Positions 7,538 to 16,292 are shown, counted from the stretch's first letter. The stretch: DNA of 56,257 nt from Fimbriimonadaceae bacterium (GCA_020850835.1 JADZDX010000046.1:1-56257), one strand, 5' to 3'. Numbers and translations are program-made. The notes: generated by a model not told the origin, from the sequence alone.

Positions 7538-9150
7538 TGCGGTACCTCGCCGGCCTCTAACTGAAAACCGAGGCGAACTTCGTACGCCCGTGGCCACGGC
7601 AAGTTGATGTCTACGTTGCGTAACTCGAGCATTTCATATTGCCTAGTTCCCGCAAAGAATCGCTTTCCAAGGAAGTGACTGTAAAAGGTGTCGTTCAACC
7701 GTCGGCCAAGGTCTTCCTTAACCAAACGGTTAACCGCCTCAAGCCCTTGACCATAGGTCTCTTCTCGGGTTGCGGGAGGGTTCCGGTCAATGTAGGCATA
7801 AGCCATCGGTCGGGTGAATCGATGGTACTCAAAATCGTTGACCAAACGGTGAAGGAGAAATGCTCTCTGATTCAACTCTCTAACCAATGGGTCAACAGGA
7901 TACTGTCTTGCGGCCAAGTAGACATTCGCTGCAGGAACTGCGGTGCCGAGCGTATTCCCGGCGGTGTTCCACCCGGCATAGCTAAGAAGTCGCATCATGC
8001 GATCGCCTTCGTCAATGACCCGAAAGAGGTTCGGGTCTCCGGTGCCGGTCTTGCCGAGATTGAGATCGGCAACTGCGATGGGGAAGCCCATATCAATCTC
8101 GTTCTTAAGCTGCTTGACGAACTCGTTGAAAGGCTCCTCGCGAGGGTTGGGAGTATTAACGTAAAGGGTGTAGTCGGCATCGTAGCCAGAAGTAACCTCT
8201 GCCCCGCTCGCGGTGACTTGGGCAGCCAGGCTTGTGCTGAGGGGTTCAGTCTCATATGCAGGAGTCACCGTTGTCCCAAGGGGGTCAGCAAACACCATCC
8301 TAATTTTTGGCTTGTAGCCAACTTGGGCAAGCATTGCTCGACTCACTAGGACATTGGCATGCTGATCAATGCCCTCACACATGTAAACCTTCTCACGTGC
8401 GCCAAGCGCCTGGGCCAGTTCTGCGAGTCTTTGCGCTTCGGCGATTTGCGGACTCTTTGGTTGGGCATCATCCTTGCCCAGAATCAGATAGTCCAGTCCG
8501 CCGCGGGCGGTCATACGGATGAGAGCCTCCTGGACTGCTTGGTTGCGTTCTCGGGCCTTGTCGTAGTCCTCCAGAGCTCCAGTAGGAAGCTTGGCGGCCA
8601 GTCGGAACAACTCTACGGCGCCGCCAAGGGTCGGGCTGGCAAAGAACTCCTCCCGCCGCATCACCGTCTTTGCGAGGACGTCCCGCCAGGATCGGTTGTC
8701 CCGCGTTGAAGTCGGATACACGCGCATTATTGCGCTGAAGGCATAGAACGGGACACCTGGGGTGCGTTGACGAATCGCTTCAAGGCGCCGCAAGCGCTCG
8801 TAAGCAGTATTGGCATCAACGTAGTTGAGGCGTGAGGCGACCAGCCCTCCATAGGCCACCATATCAGCACTTACGATGACGGCACTGTATTCACCGAGAT
8901 CTTTGCGGCTGAGCCAGTCAAGCACGGCATCGCTCTGACCGGGAAGGAGAAACTGCCCGAGCAAGAAGTCAGGCGGGAGGTCAATACCCACACCACCAAT
9001 GTTCGAAATCATTTGCGCAAACTGCCCGGTGGCGGGGCGATCGTCAATCGGTATCAGGAGCATTTTGCCACCCGGTTTGGTCGGGAAAGCAGCCGAGGCG
9101 AGCGTAGTCAAGGCGACCAGTATTCCCGCCAAGAATTGCCCAAGCCTCAT
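7534..9150 (-). CDS. DUF4127 family exported protein
   Basis: A 538-residue protein of the DUF4127 family, recognised by MLLIPIDDRPATG near the N-terminus, SADMVAYGGLVASR and DYLILGKDDAQP. The family has no established function that I know of. A signal peptide (MRLGQFLAGILVALTTLASAAF) indicates export. ATG 9150 is chosen because it starts the signal peptide and lies 6 nt after TATCTT; the frame is open to 9186 but those extra 12 residues are not signal-like. It heads an operon with ruvA and ruvB through a TTGA overlap; there is no obvious functional link to recombination. Confidence 0.8.
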   Translation of the reverse strand: MRLGQFLAGILVALTTLASAAFPTKPGGKMLLIPIDDRPATGQFAQMISNIGGVGIDLPPDFLLGQFLLPGQSDAVLDWLSRKDLGEYSAVIVSADMVAYGGLVASRLNYVDANTAYERLRRLEAIRQRTPGVPFYAFSAIMRVYPTSTRDNRSWRDVLAKTVMRREEFFASPTLGGAVELFRLAAKLPTGALEDYDKARERNQAVQEALIRMTARGGLDYLILGKDDAQPKSPQIAEAQRLAELAQALGAREKVYMCEGIDQHANVLVSRAMLAQVGYKPKIRMVFADPLGTTVTPAYETEPLSTSLAAQVTASGAEVTSGYDADYTLYVNTPNPREEPFNEFVKQLKNEIDMGFPIAVADLNLGKTGTGDPNLFRVIDEGDRMMRLLSYAGWNTAGNTLGTAVPAANVYLAARQYPVDPLVRELNQRAFLLHRLVNDFEYHRFTRPMAYAYIDRNPPATREETYGQGLEAVNRLVKEDLGRRLNDTFYSHFLGKRFFAGTRQYEMLELRNVDINLPWPRAYEVRLGFQLEAGEVPH

Positions 9151-9156
9151 ACGCGA

Positions 9157-9162
9157 AAGATA
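9157..9162 (-). promoter_or_regulatory. -10 box (TATCTT) of the DUF4127-ruvAB operon
   Basis: TATCTT on the minus strand is followed by TCGCGT and ATG, the 6-nt spacing of a leaderless transcript. It implies that ruvAB are expressed from the DUF4127 promoter. Confidence 0.4.
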
Positions 9163-9253
9163 CCCGGCAAGGGTGCCGCATGGCAAAACATTTTGACGAT
9201 CAGTCTAAGCTGGGTTTGAGCGACTTCGAGCTCCTGCTCTTCGTCTCAGCAGT

Positions 9254-10006
9254 ATGGCTTTAGCACTTGCGCCCGAAACAACGCGGTGGCAAGGCCCGTT
9301 TGGTCTCGTACCGCCGCCCGAAATTGCGATCCAGTGCGAGGCATTCAATGGCACACTGGAGACGCTCATCAAGTGTGTCATTCAACAAAAGGTGGACCTC
9401 TGGGACATCCCATTGCATCCGATATGCCTTGCTTACGTAGATTACTTGCTTGACCAGCCCGACGAGGATGTGGATAGTGTTTCTAGTGCGATGCTCGCCA
9501 TGGCTTACTTATTGGAGCGTAAGGCACATCGATTACTCCCCCTTCCAGAACCGATTGAAGAATTGGATGGCTTGGCCTATGAAGGCCCGGGTTTGGAGTT
9601 CTATCAACCCGTGCTCTTAGGGCTGGAGGAGAGTTTTGAGGAACGACAGCGCCTATTCTTTCGCTCGGCGGATGCTCGCGAGGACTACGAAATCCCCATT
9701 GACCTAGGCAAGATCACAACATCGGATCTTGGGCGAGCTCTGGAGGCGTTACTGGACAAGGCGGTACCGGAATTGCCACATGTGAGTTTTGGTCGCCCTC
9801 GCCGATCGTTGGCGGATCAAATGAAGATCGTTGCCCGATGCTTGTCCGAATCTCCAAGGGCGCTGCCTGATTTGGTGGAGGGTGAATTCACCCGAGGTGA
9901 AGCCCTATGGTGGTTCTTGGCTCTGTTGGAACTTATTCGGCTTTCCGCAGCGGTTGTAATGCTGGGGCAAGATGGCTCCTTGCTCTTTTCAATTGGTAAA
10001 TCATAG
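9254..10006 (+). CDS. scpA: Segregation and condensation protein A
   Basis: ScpA is the kleisin subunit of the SMC-ScpAB condensin, which compacts and helps segregate the chromosome. The 250-residue protein has the N-terminal kleisin motif (CEAFNGTLETLIKCVIQQKVDLWDIP), the helix DSVSSAMLAMAYLLERKAHRLLP and a C-terminal winged-helix-like region (RGEALWWFLALLELIRLSAAVV). It is followed without any gap by scpB (TAG then ATG), the usual pairing. The smc gene is not in the window. Confidence 0.93.
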   Translation: MALALAPETTRWQGPFGLVPPPEIAIQCEAFNGTLETLIKCVIQQKVDLWDIPLHPICLAYVDYLLDQPDEDVDSVSSAMLAMAYLLERKAHRLLPLPEPIEELDGLAYEGPGLEFYQPVLLGLEESFEERQRLFFRSADAREDYEIPIDLGKITTSDLGRALEALLDKAVPELPHVSFGRPRRSLADQMKIVARCLSESPRALPDLVEGEFTRGEALWWFLALLELIRLSAAVVMLGQDGSLLFSIGKS

Positions 10007-10528
10007 ATGGAACTAGTTAGGCAAATCGAAGCGCTCTTGTTCGTCACGGATGAACCTGTTAGCTCAATTGAGCTCGCACAGTTCCTTGAAGTAGCGGAGC
10101 AAGAGGTTGTTGATGCGGTATGTGCTTTAGAAGAGTCTTGCAGGGAACGAGCCATCCAAGTTGTTCGCATCGCAGGTGGCTACCAACTCAGCACCAAGCC
10201 CCACTATGCCGAGCTAATTGGCCGGTTCTTGAAGCCGTCGCGCAACAAGCTCACTCGATCGCAGATGGAGGTGTTGGCCGTCGTGGCCTACCAGCAACCC
10301 GTAACCATGGCCGAAGTCGACCATGTTCGAGGGGTGCACAGCGACCACGCCATGCGAACCCTGCTCGATCGCCGCTTGGTTCATGAATTGGGGCGTAAGC
10401 AGGCCCCGGGCCGCCCGATCCTTTACGGCACCTCTGAGCAGTTCTTGCACCTGTTCAACCTGGAGAGCCTAGAAGCCCTACCGCCCGTAACCCATCGGGC
10501 GGTAGAATCTGACGACTCCACTGCATGA
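10007..10528 (+). CDS. scpB: Segregation and condensation protein B
   Basis: ScpB dimerises and binds ScpA in the SMC condensin complex. The 173-residue protein has two winged-helix domains; VRQIEALLFVTDEPVSSIELA at the N-terminus and LTRSQMEVLAVVAYQQPVTMAEVDHVRG are typical. The ATG directly follows the scpA stop, and its TGA overlaps the ATG of the next gene (ATGA). A perfect 10-bp inverted repeat lies within its last codons. Confidence 0.95.
   Translation: MELVRQIEALLFVTDEPVSSIELAQFLEVAEQEVVDAVCALEESCRERAIQVVRIAGGYQLSTKPHYAELIGRFLKPSRNKLTRSQMEVLAVVAYQQPVTMAEVDHVRGVHSDHAMRTLLDRRLVHELGRKQAPGRPILYGTSEQFLHLFNLESLEALPPVTHRAVESDDSTA
10478..10505 (+). promoter_or_regulatory. Perfect 10-bp hairpin at the 3' end of scpB
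   Basis: CTACCGCCCG (10478-10487) and CGGGCGGTAG (10496-10505) are exact inverted repeats around an 8-nt loop. The GC-rich hairpin ends 19 nt before the ATG of the carboxypeptidase gene. There is no U-tract, so it is more likely an mRNA-processing, attenuation or translation-coupling element than a classical terminator. Confidence 0.55.
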
Positions 10529-11685
10529 TGCGAGCTTTCGTGACCTCCGCTTTTGCCCTTTGCGTTGCTTGGGCCGCGGCCCAAGGGCCGTCGGTCGCTG
10601 GGAAGTCGGCAATCATTATTGAGGAAGTGAGCGGAAAGGTACTTTGGGAGAAGGACGCCGATACACAACGCTATCCAGCAAGCACGACGAAGATCATGAC
10701 TTCGTTACTGCTCCTTGAATCCTTGCCACTTACCTCAACGATTACCGCTCCTGCGGACACGGAGACGGTGACCGGAAGCACCCTGCATTTAAGAGTTGGC
10801 GAACAAATATCGGTACGCGATGCCTTGTACGCCATGCTCCTGAGGAGCGCGAATGATGTTTGCCATGCGGTTGCAGTTAGAGTTTCTGGGTCAGATAGTT
10901 TGTTCGCCGATCGAATGAATCAACGAGCTGAGGAAATCGGATGTGAGCACACAGTCTTTCGGAACCCGAACGGATTGCCCGACGAAGAACACCTCACGAC
11001 TGCGAGAGATCTGGCGCTCATCGCTCGGGAAGCAATGAAGAACGAAGTATTTCGGGAAATCGTGCGCACGAAAAAAGCTTGGATAAATCGGACAATAAAT
11101 CAGGGCGATCGTCTCGTATTTAATCGCAATAAATGGCTTGAAAAAGATCCGACGGCCGATGGGATCAAGACTGGTTTCACCGACGCTGCTGGTCATACCT
11201 ATGTCGGAAGTGCAACCCGCAACGGCTTTAGAGTCATTACCGTCGTGCTTAACTCACCCGATTGGCAAGTTGATCAAAAGGCGATGCTGGATTGGGCATT
11301 TGCGAACTACGGGCTAGCAAGCGAGTTTAAAGCGGGGAGACTGCTGGGGGGGCTGAATGTCTCAAATGGAGCCTCTGACAAGGTCCAGGTGGCGTTGGCT
11401 CAGAACATGCGGCTAATCCTTGCCAAGAATGGATTGAAACAACAAGAATTCAAGTGGGTTGGGTCGGCTCCCAACGCTCCAATAGTTGCAGGTCAGCCGC
11501 TCGGAGAGGTTCAGTTTGTTGATGATGATGGGACCACGGTGCGCCTTCCCGTAGTGGCAAAGAGTGATGTTCAGCGCGCATCAATTTTCAATTCATTAGA
11601 TGCAAAGGGTGCAGCTTGGGTTGTACTTGGTGGGGCCATGCTGATGGGTGCGTGGGTCATGCGTCGCCGAGTGAGGACAGCATAA
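10525..11685 (+). CDS. D-alanyl-D-alanine carboxypeptidase (PBP5/6 type)
   Basis: A low-molecular-weight penicillin-binding protein that trims the terminal D-Ala from peptidoglycan pentapeptides. The 386 residues contain a signal peptide (cleavage probably near AAAQG, about residue 20) and the three active-site motifs: STTK with nucleophile Ser53, SAN in LRSANDVCHAV and KTG in GIKTGFT. A C-terminal beta domain is followed by a membrane segment (AAWVVLGGAMLMGAWVM) and an RRRVR tail that would anchor it in the inner membrane. The ATG overlaps the scpB stop by 4 nt; ATG 10528 is also possible. It is co-transcribed with scpAB and the next gene. Confidence 0.92.
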   Translation: MMRAFVTSAFALCVAWAAAQGPSVAGKSAIIIEEVSGKVLWEKDADTQRYPASTTKIMTSLLLLESLPLTSTITAPADTETVTGSTLHLRVGEQISVRDALYAMLLRSANDVCHAVAVRVSGSDSLFADRMNQRAEEIGCEHTVFRNPNGLPDEEHLTTARDLALIAREAMKNEVFREIVRTKKAWINRTINQGDRLVFNRNKWLEKDPTADGIKTGFTDAAGHTYVGSATRNGFRVITVVLNSPDWQVDQKAMLDWAFANYGLASEFKAGRLLGGLNVSNGASDKVQVALAQNMRLILAKNGLKQQEFKWVGSAPNAPIVAGQPLGEVQFVDDDGTTVRLPVVAKSDVQRASIFNSLDAKGAAWVVLGGAMLMGAWVMRRRVRTA

Positions 11686-12990
11686 ATGGATAAGCCTGAT
11701 CGGCCCTATAGGAAAAAGTCATTTGCTGACAAGCCGCCCGGCAAGCGTCCTTCCGCCTCTAGAGGTTTTGGCAAGCCTGGGTATCGCAAAGACGGTCCTC
11801 CGAAGGATGGGGAGAAACGGCCTGGTAGCGGCCACCGGGATGGAGAAAGAAAGCCTTACGCTCGCAAGGAAGGGGCACCAAAGGACAATGAGAGGGAGAG
11901 CAAGCCCTATCCCCGCAAGGGCGGAGCAAACAAGCCTGGCGACCGCAAGGCGGGTCCCTCATCGGAGTCGGTCCGCAAGCCTTACGAGAAGCGGGATAGT
12001 CGGCCTCCCAACCGGAGCGTGAAGCGGCTCCTAGATGACGTTCTGAAGGGAGATGCCCCGAAACGCCGCCCAATGAAAAGCGATCAGGGCCGGCGAGAGC
12101 GCGACGATGGACCGCCGAAGGAACGTCTCCACAAGTACCTGGCTCGTTGTGGAGTAGCCAGTAGGCGTGCCGCGGAGATCATGATCACAGAGGGCCGCGT
12201 TGAGTTGAACGGCGAGTTGGTTACCGAAATGGGTGTTCTCGTTGATCCTGAGAATGATCGCGTAAAGGTGGACGGCAATTCCATTCGACCGGAGAAGCCT
12301 TATTACGTACTCCTAAACAAGCCAAAGGGTGTGATAACAACGCTTAGCGATCCAAGACGGCGACCCACGATTACCCAGTATCTGCCTGATCTGGGAGTTA
12401 TGCTGCGCCCTGTCGGACGCCTAGACATGGACTCGAGTGGGTTACTTGTTTGCACCAATGATGGGAACCTGGCAGACCGATTGACTCATCCCAGCTTCGG
12501 AATTGAGAAGGAGTACGACGTTATTGTCCGCGGAGAAGTCGGTGAGCGCTCATTAAAAAGGCTGAGAAATGGTGTCTATATTCAAGGAAAATGGACCGCC
12601 GAGGCCTACGTCGAAATCGTAGGCTACGAGAAGCGATCAGATACGACTAAATTACGTATGATCATCCACGAAGGTCGTAATCGTCAGATTCGATTGATGT
12701 GCGATTCGGTAGGAAATCCTGTGGAAGAACTGCAGCGAGTTCGTATTGGACCGCTGAAGATCCGAGGGTTACGGAGCGGCGAAGCTCGCTTGATTGGTGT
12801 GCAAGAAGTCGAGGAGCTTTGGGGGGCTAGCGGCATTCAGGGCAAGAAGGACTGGTTTGAGAACCGGGTACGTAGCATCCGAGAAAAGAGACCTCCCAAG
12901 CCTCAAGAAGGCGAGGGTGAAAATGAAGCACCTCGGATCCGAGGTCGCCGTGATTCTAACGGGGCTTCATTAAGCTCTGAAGATCAATAA
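11686..12990 (+). CDS. RluB/RsuA-family rRNA pseudouridine synthase with basic tail
   Basis: Converts a uridine of ribosomal RNA to pseudouridine. The core has an S4 RNA-binding domain (about residues 147-195, RLHKYLARCGVASRRAAEIM) and a catalytic domain with GRLDMDSSGLLVCTNDG, in which Asp247 is the catalytic residue, plus HEGRNRQIR. The first 130 residues or so are low-complexity, rich in Lys, Arg, Gly and Pro, with recurring KPYxRK-type units, probably a disordered RNA-binding extension; a shorter basic tail is at the C-terminus. RluB is the most likely subfamily, but RluE/F/RsuA cannot be excluded. The ATG follows the previous stop directly. Its 3' end overlaps the convergent SPFH gene by 35 bp. 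Confidence 0.88.
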   Translation: MDKPDRPYRKKSFADKPPGKRPSASRGFGKPGYRKDGPPKDGEKRPGSGHRDGERKPYARKEGAPKDNERESKPYPRKGGANKPGDRKAGPSSESVRKPYEKRDSRPPNRSVKRLLDDVLKGDAPKRRPMKSDQGRRERDDGPPKERLHKYLARCGVASRRAAEIMITEGRVELNGELVTEMGVLVDPENDRVKVDGNSIRPEKPYYVLLNKPKGVITTLSDPRRRPTITQYLPDLGVMLRPVGRLDMDSSGLLVCTNDGNLADRLTHPSFGIEKEYDVIVRGEVGERSLKRLRNGVYIQGKWTAEAYVEIVGYEKRSDTTKLRMIIHEGRNRQIRLMCDSVGNPVEELQRVRIGPLKIRGLRSGEARLIGVQEVEELWGASGIQGKKDWFENRVRSIREKRPPKPQEGEGENEAPRIRGRRDSNGASLSSEDQ

Positions 12991-13852
12991 TAAAGTTGCC
13001 GCCACCTCCGGTAGACACCGAAGGTAGTTTGCCATCCCATTTTTCAATCCAATCTCTTGCGATGACGAGCGATCCGCCTTGCACTTGGAGAGCGGCAGCC
13101 TTTAGTCGTGAAGATTCTGCCGAGCCCTGAGCTCGGGCGATTTCTGTTTGCTTTTGAAGTTCGGCTTGCTGCAAAACGAAACGCTGCTTCTCGGCTTCCT
13201 GCTGGGCGACCTGTTTAGCTTCAATAGCTCGATTAAACTCCTCGCTAAAGTCAAAGTTAATAATGCTGAGCCCGGCAGGATCAACGATGATGTTGTAGGC
13301 AAGTAGCCGCTCCGTAACATCTTCCTCAACTTCGTTCTTCACCTTTTGGCGAGACCGAATCAGTTCCTCCGCGGTGTACTGGCTGGTAACCACTTTGAGA
13401 GATTCTTGAATTGCGGGATGAATGATTCGTTCCTTATACGCTGGCCCGACACCAGCATAAACTTTCGTCACGGCATTTGGATCAAGGCGGAAGTTAAGGG
13501 CAATGATCGTGCTGACCACCTGAAGGTCCTTACTGGCGGCAGAGGCCTGGCTCTCTTCCTTCTGAGTTCTTGTCTCCATCAGAACGACTTCATTCATGCC
13601 GGGGACGATCATGTGTATTCCAGGGCTAAGTGAACCTTGTAGTGCGCCAAAGCGGAGCAGGACTCCTTGGTAGCCCGCCGGAACTTGAACAACTCCACTC
13701 CAAATGATGCCCGCGACGATCAGGACAATCCCAAGGACTCGGGACGCCCAAGAAATCGGTTTTAGATTGACCCGGTCGCTCGTCTGCCGATTAACGCCCG
13801 CCATCACAAAAGATCCGATGATCAACAAAATGCCAAAAAAGACTCCGCCCAT
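12956..13852 (-). CDS. SPFH/prohibitin-family membrane protein
   Basis: A 298-residue member of the SPFH (stomatin/prohibitin/flotillin/HflK) family, which forms membrane-anchored oligomers that organise membrane domains or regulate proteases. Two hydrophobic segments (about residues 5-20 and 38-55) precede the SPFH domain (QVPAGYQGVLLRFGALQG onwards). A charged coiled coil follows (EFNRAIEAKQVAQQEAEKQR), then a glycine-rich C-terminus. The sequence looks closest to prohibitin. It overlaps the last 35 bp of the pseudouridine synthase gene tail to tail. A TAATAC hexamer lies about 17 nt before the ATG. Confidence 0.88.
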   Translation of the reverse strand: MGGVFFGILLIIGSFVMAGVNRQTSDRVNLKPISWASRVLGIVLIVAGIIWSGVVQVPAGYQGVLLRFGALQGSLSPGIHMIVPGMNEVVLMETRTQKEESQASAASKDLQVVSTIIALNFRLDPNAVTKVYAGVGPAYKERIIHPAIQESLKVVTSQYTAEELIRSRQKVKNEVEEDVTERLLAYNIIVDPAGLSIINFDFSEEFNRAIEAKQVAQQEAEKQRFVLQQAELQKQTEIARAQGSAESSRLKAAALQVQGGSLVIARDWIEKWDGKLPSVSTGGGGNFIIDLQSLMKPR

Positions 13853-13888
13853 CGTACTCAGAGGTACGGGTATTAGAGGGGGAAGGAT

Positions 13889-14524
13889 TCAGGTCCTACC
13901 GTGTCTCTTACTGGCAGGTTGCTCATGATGGATCTCATCACCGCCCTTCGCGTTGAACTTTCGTTCTGTACCATTTGCGAGCCGCTTGAGGTTGCCCTTG
14001 TGTTTGAAGATGATGAGCAAACACATCACTGCATAGGCTGTTGCGACAAACGTCGGTAGTTTGAGGATAAATCCCAGCACGGCGAGGGTGAGGACCGCGC
14101 AGATGCTAGAGAGACTGACAAAGCGAGTGATCAATAGGACGATTCCGAAAACTGCGAGACAGAGTCCGCCGACGAGAGGATTGGAACCCAGCAACGCCCC
14201 GCATCCGGTCGCGATTCCTTTCCCTCCCTTGAACTTGAGAAAGGGGGAAAGGGAGTGCCCCAGTACCGCGGTGAGGCCCAATCCAAATGACCACGAATCA
14301 TCCTGGAGCAGCATTTTGCCAAGGAAGGCTGGGACTGCGCCTTTGAGAATGTCAAGAAGGAGTACGATTGAGCCCGGCCCGGGGCCCAGGGCGCGCCAGA
14401 CATTAGTAGCTCCGATGTTGCCACTGCCTACGGACAAGATGTCAACGCCCTTTCTTCGGGCTATGAGCAGGCCAAACGGAATCGCGCCGAGAAGGAATGA
14501 CAAGGCGAGCAGGGCGTATGGCAT
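13889..14524 (-). CDS. plsY: Glycerol-3-phosphate acyltransferase PlsY
   Basis: Transfers an acyl group from acyl-phosphate to glycerol-3-phosphate, the first step of phospholipid synthesis in the PlsX/PlsY pathway. The 211-residue integral membrane protein has the family motifs SGNIGATNVWRALG and FKGGKGIATG and several hydrophobic helices. The C-terminal roughly 30 residues are hydrophilic and His/Lys-rich (KGGDEIHHEQPASKRHGRT). A 10-bp-period repeat sits just upstream of its ATG. plsX is not in the window. Confidence 0.94.
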   Translation of the reverse strand: MPYALLALSFLLGAIPFGLLIARRKGVDILSVGSGNIGATNVWRALGPGPGSIVLLLDILKGAVPAFLGKMLLQDDSWSFGLGLTAVLGHSLSPFLKFKGGKGIATGCGALLGSNPLVGGLCLAVFGIVLLITRFVSLSSICAVLTLAVLGFILKLPTFVATAYAVMCLLIIFKHKGNLKRLANGTERKFNAKGGDEIHHEQPASKRHGRT

Positions 14525-14530
14525 GGTTGT

Positions 14531-14580
14531 TTGCTGGGTGTAGCTGGTATAGCTGGGGATAGCTCGGAATCGCTAGGCCC
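14531..14580 (+). repeat. Second 10-bp-period repeat, upstream of plsY
   Basis: The gap between plsY and the YajQ-type gene reads TTGCTGGGTG, TAGCTGGTAT, AGCTGGGGAT, AGCTCGGAAT, CGCTAGGCCC in consecutive 10-bp steps, with AGCT(G/C)G recurring at the same phase. It covers the promoter region of plsY (minus strand). The unit differs from that at 1792-1891, but the period is the same. Confidence 0.55.
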
Positions 14581-14597
14581 AGCAACTTAACAGCCAC

Positions 14598-15092
14598 TTA
14601 CCGATAATTTGTAAACTCCACCGGCACGGCAAGGTCCATTGCCTTGACAAGGGCCATTGCCTTCTGCAGATCGTCCTTGCTCTTTCCACTCACCCGCAGT
14701 TCATCGCCTTGAATCTGTGCGTTTACCTTGATCCCGCTATCACGAATGGATTTGCTAATCTGCTTGCCCATCTCTTGCTCGATCCCATGCTTGAAATTCA
14801 CCTTTTGTCGTAGGCTCATACCAGTGGCTGGTTCCTCTTTGCCGTAATCAATCTGGCGTGCGTCAATCCCGCGTTTGATGAGCTTGCTAAAGAGGATATC
14901 TCGCACCATGCCAAGTTTCATTTCATCCCCGCCCGTCAGAGTGATTTGATCCTTTTCAAACTCAATTTCCGAGTTCGTTCCCTTCAAATCCCAGCGGTTC
15001 ATCAGTTCCTTCTGAGCTTGGTCAACCGCATTGCGAACCTCCTGCTGGTTCACCCGGCTCACGATATCGAATGAAAACTGCGACTGCGCCAT
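14598..15092 (-). CDS. YajQ family nucleotide-binding protein (DUF520)
   Basis: A 164-residue member of the YajQ/DUF520 family, which has two RRM-like folds. It starts with MAQSQFSFDIVSRVNQQEVRNAV and carries RWDLKGTNSEIEFEKDQITL and the C-terminal VNAQIQGDELRVSGKSKDDLQ. In Xanthomonas a homologue is a cyclic-di-GMP effector; in other bacteria the role is unclear. It is a single gene with a TAAACT box 8 nt before the ATG. Confidence 0.93.
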   Translation of the reverse strand: MAQSQFSFDIVSRVNQQEVRNAVDQAQKELMNRWDLKGTNSEIEFEKDQITLTGGDEMKLGMVRDILFSKLIKRGIDARQIDYGKEEPATGMSLRQKVNFKHGIEQEMGKQISKSIRDSGIKVNAQIQGDELRVSGKSKDDLQKAMALVKAMDLAVPVEFTNYR

Positions 15093-15100
15093 CGGGCACT

Positions 15101-15106
15101 AGTTTA
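15101..15106 (-). promoter_or_regulatory. -10 box (TAAACT) of the YajQ-type gene
   Basis: GGTAAACT on the minus strand lies 8 nt before the ATG, identical to the octamer before serA. No Shine-Dalgarno sequence is visible in the 8 nt. Confidence 0.4.
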
Positions 15107-15136
15107 CCGGGCCCTCGGACATGGGAAAGCCTTATG

Positions 15137-16243
15137 TTATTCGTCGGTATCACCGAAGTTGGCGATGACAATATCTATGTCAGCTGCATCAACTTCTTGG
15201 GAGCCATCAACATCTGTGCTAAGTGAATATCCAGGATCGGGATCCGTGAGGCCAAAAGCCGCGAGCACCGCATCAATATCGGCGGCATCCACTTCCCCCG
15301 AGTCATCACAATCCCCATTTGGCAATTGATAGTCCACATTTGTGGCTCCCACTCCAGCCAACTGAATGGAAGCTTTGCGCTTCAGAAATGGCGTTGCATT
15401 GGCGTACAGGTCGTAATTCCCAGCGGGGAGCCCTATCGGTACGCTGAAAACATAGGCTCCGCTTGCGGTTACGGTGATGACCCCCGAGAAGACGCTCGCT
15501 GTCTCGCCCGCGTTTGCGAGGGTCATCTGTACGGCCTTACCATTGAGCGAGCCGATGTAGTCACCAAAGATGATCGTTCCGCTTATGGGCATCGTGGCTG
15601 GCTCCTCGTAGCTAAACTTCAAGATGGAAAAACTGGCAAGGGTTGAACCACTGCTGGCCAGAGAATCAGCGGACCAGCTAGCGGCGAAGTTGGTTCCGTA
15701 GCCAAGGGGGCCGCCGCTGAGCGATGAAATCGCATCAACGGAGGCACTCGTACCGCTAAATCCGGACTTCCGGATCTCAACAGCCAAGTGACCGCCAGCG
15801 TAGGTGTAGCCGCTAAATGGGATGATTGCCCCAAACTCGTGATCATCGGGCGGATAACTGCCGGCTGGAATGGTCAGGGGGCCTGTGCGTACTTGCACGG
15901 GGAGGCCAGTGAAGTTTGTTGCGAAAACGCCTGTGCGCAGCACCGGGTCTACGCCTGGGCCGAGCGTGATCGTGTAGTCGTCAAATGTGATGTCGGACAG
16001 CGGGAAGGCGGCAGTGGCCGACGTTACCAGCCGGAAGGTGATGCCGTCTAGGGTCTTCCCGACAATGTTGGTGAGCTGGCTCTCGTGGATCAAGAGTTGG
16101 TAAGTGCGCGGCGCATTTGCAAGTGGCCCGAGAAACGTTGCCCCGCCAGAGGCAAACTCATGAGCGGGCGGGACAACTTGAGTGCCCGCCTGGGCAATAC
16201 ATGTAGCATGGGCGACCAAGACAACCAGCGATGCGCGCTTCAT
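15137..16243 (-). CDS. Secreted protein with dockerin-like tail, paralogue 1
   Basis: A 368-residue exported protein of unknown function. ATG 16243 is chosen because it opens a signal peptide (MKRASLVVLVAHATCIAQAG); the frame is open further upstream but that part is not signal-like. The first 220 residues are a beta-rich domain shared with the next gene; both carry a TYQ(L/W)LI segment, a RTGP(L/M)(T/V)I segment and a YxxGGHL(A/L)VE(I/M)RKS segment. A second beta module (GTIIFGDYIGSLNGK to FLKRKASIQLAG) and two EF-hand-like dockerin repeats follow, the protein ending FGDTDE. The tandem paralogue upstream indicates duplication. A role at the cell surface or in secretion is inferred only from the signal peptide and tail. 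Confidence 0.75.
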   Translation of the reverse strand: MKRASLVVLVAHATCIAQAGTQVVPPAHEFASGGATFLGPLANAPRTYQLLIHESQLTNIVGKTLDGITFRLVTSATAAFPLSDITFDDYTITLGPGVDPVLRTGVFATNFTGLPVQVRTGPLTIPAGSYPPDDHEFGAIIPFSGYTYAGGHLAVEIRKSGFSGTSASVDAISSLSGGPLGYGTNFAASWSADSLASSGSTLASFSILKFSYEEPATMPISGTIIFGDYIGSLNGKAVQMTLANAGETASVFSGVITVTASGAYVFSVPIGLPAGNYDLYANATPFLKRKASIQLAGVGATNVDYQLPNGDCDDSGEVDAADIDAVLAAFGLTDPDPGYSLSTDVDGSQEVDAADIDIVIANFGDTDE

Positions 16244-16292
16244 TCCTAATACTGTATCAGAGGAAACCCAGATCTCAAAGGAAAGTACGGGA

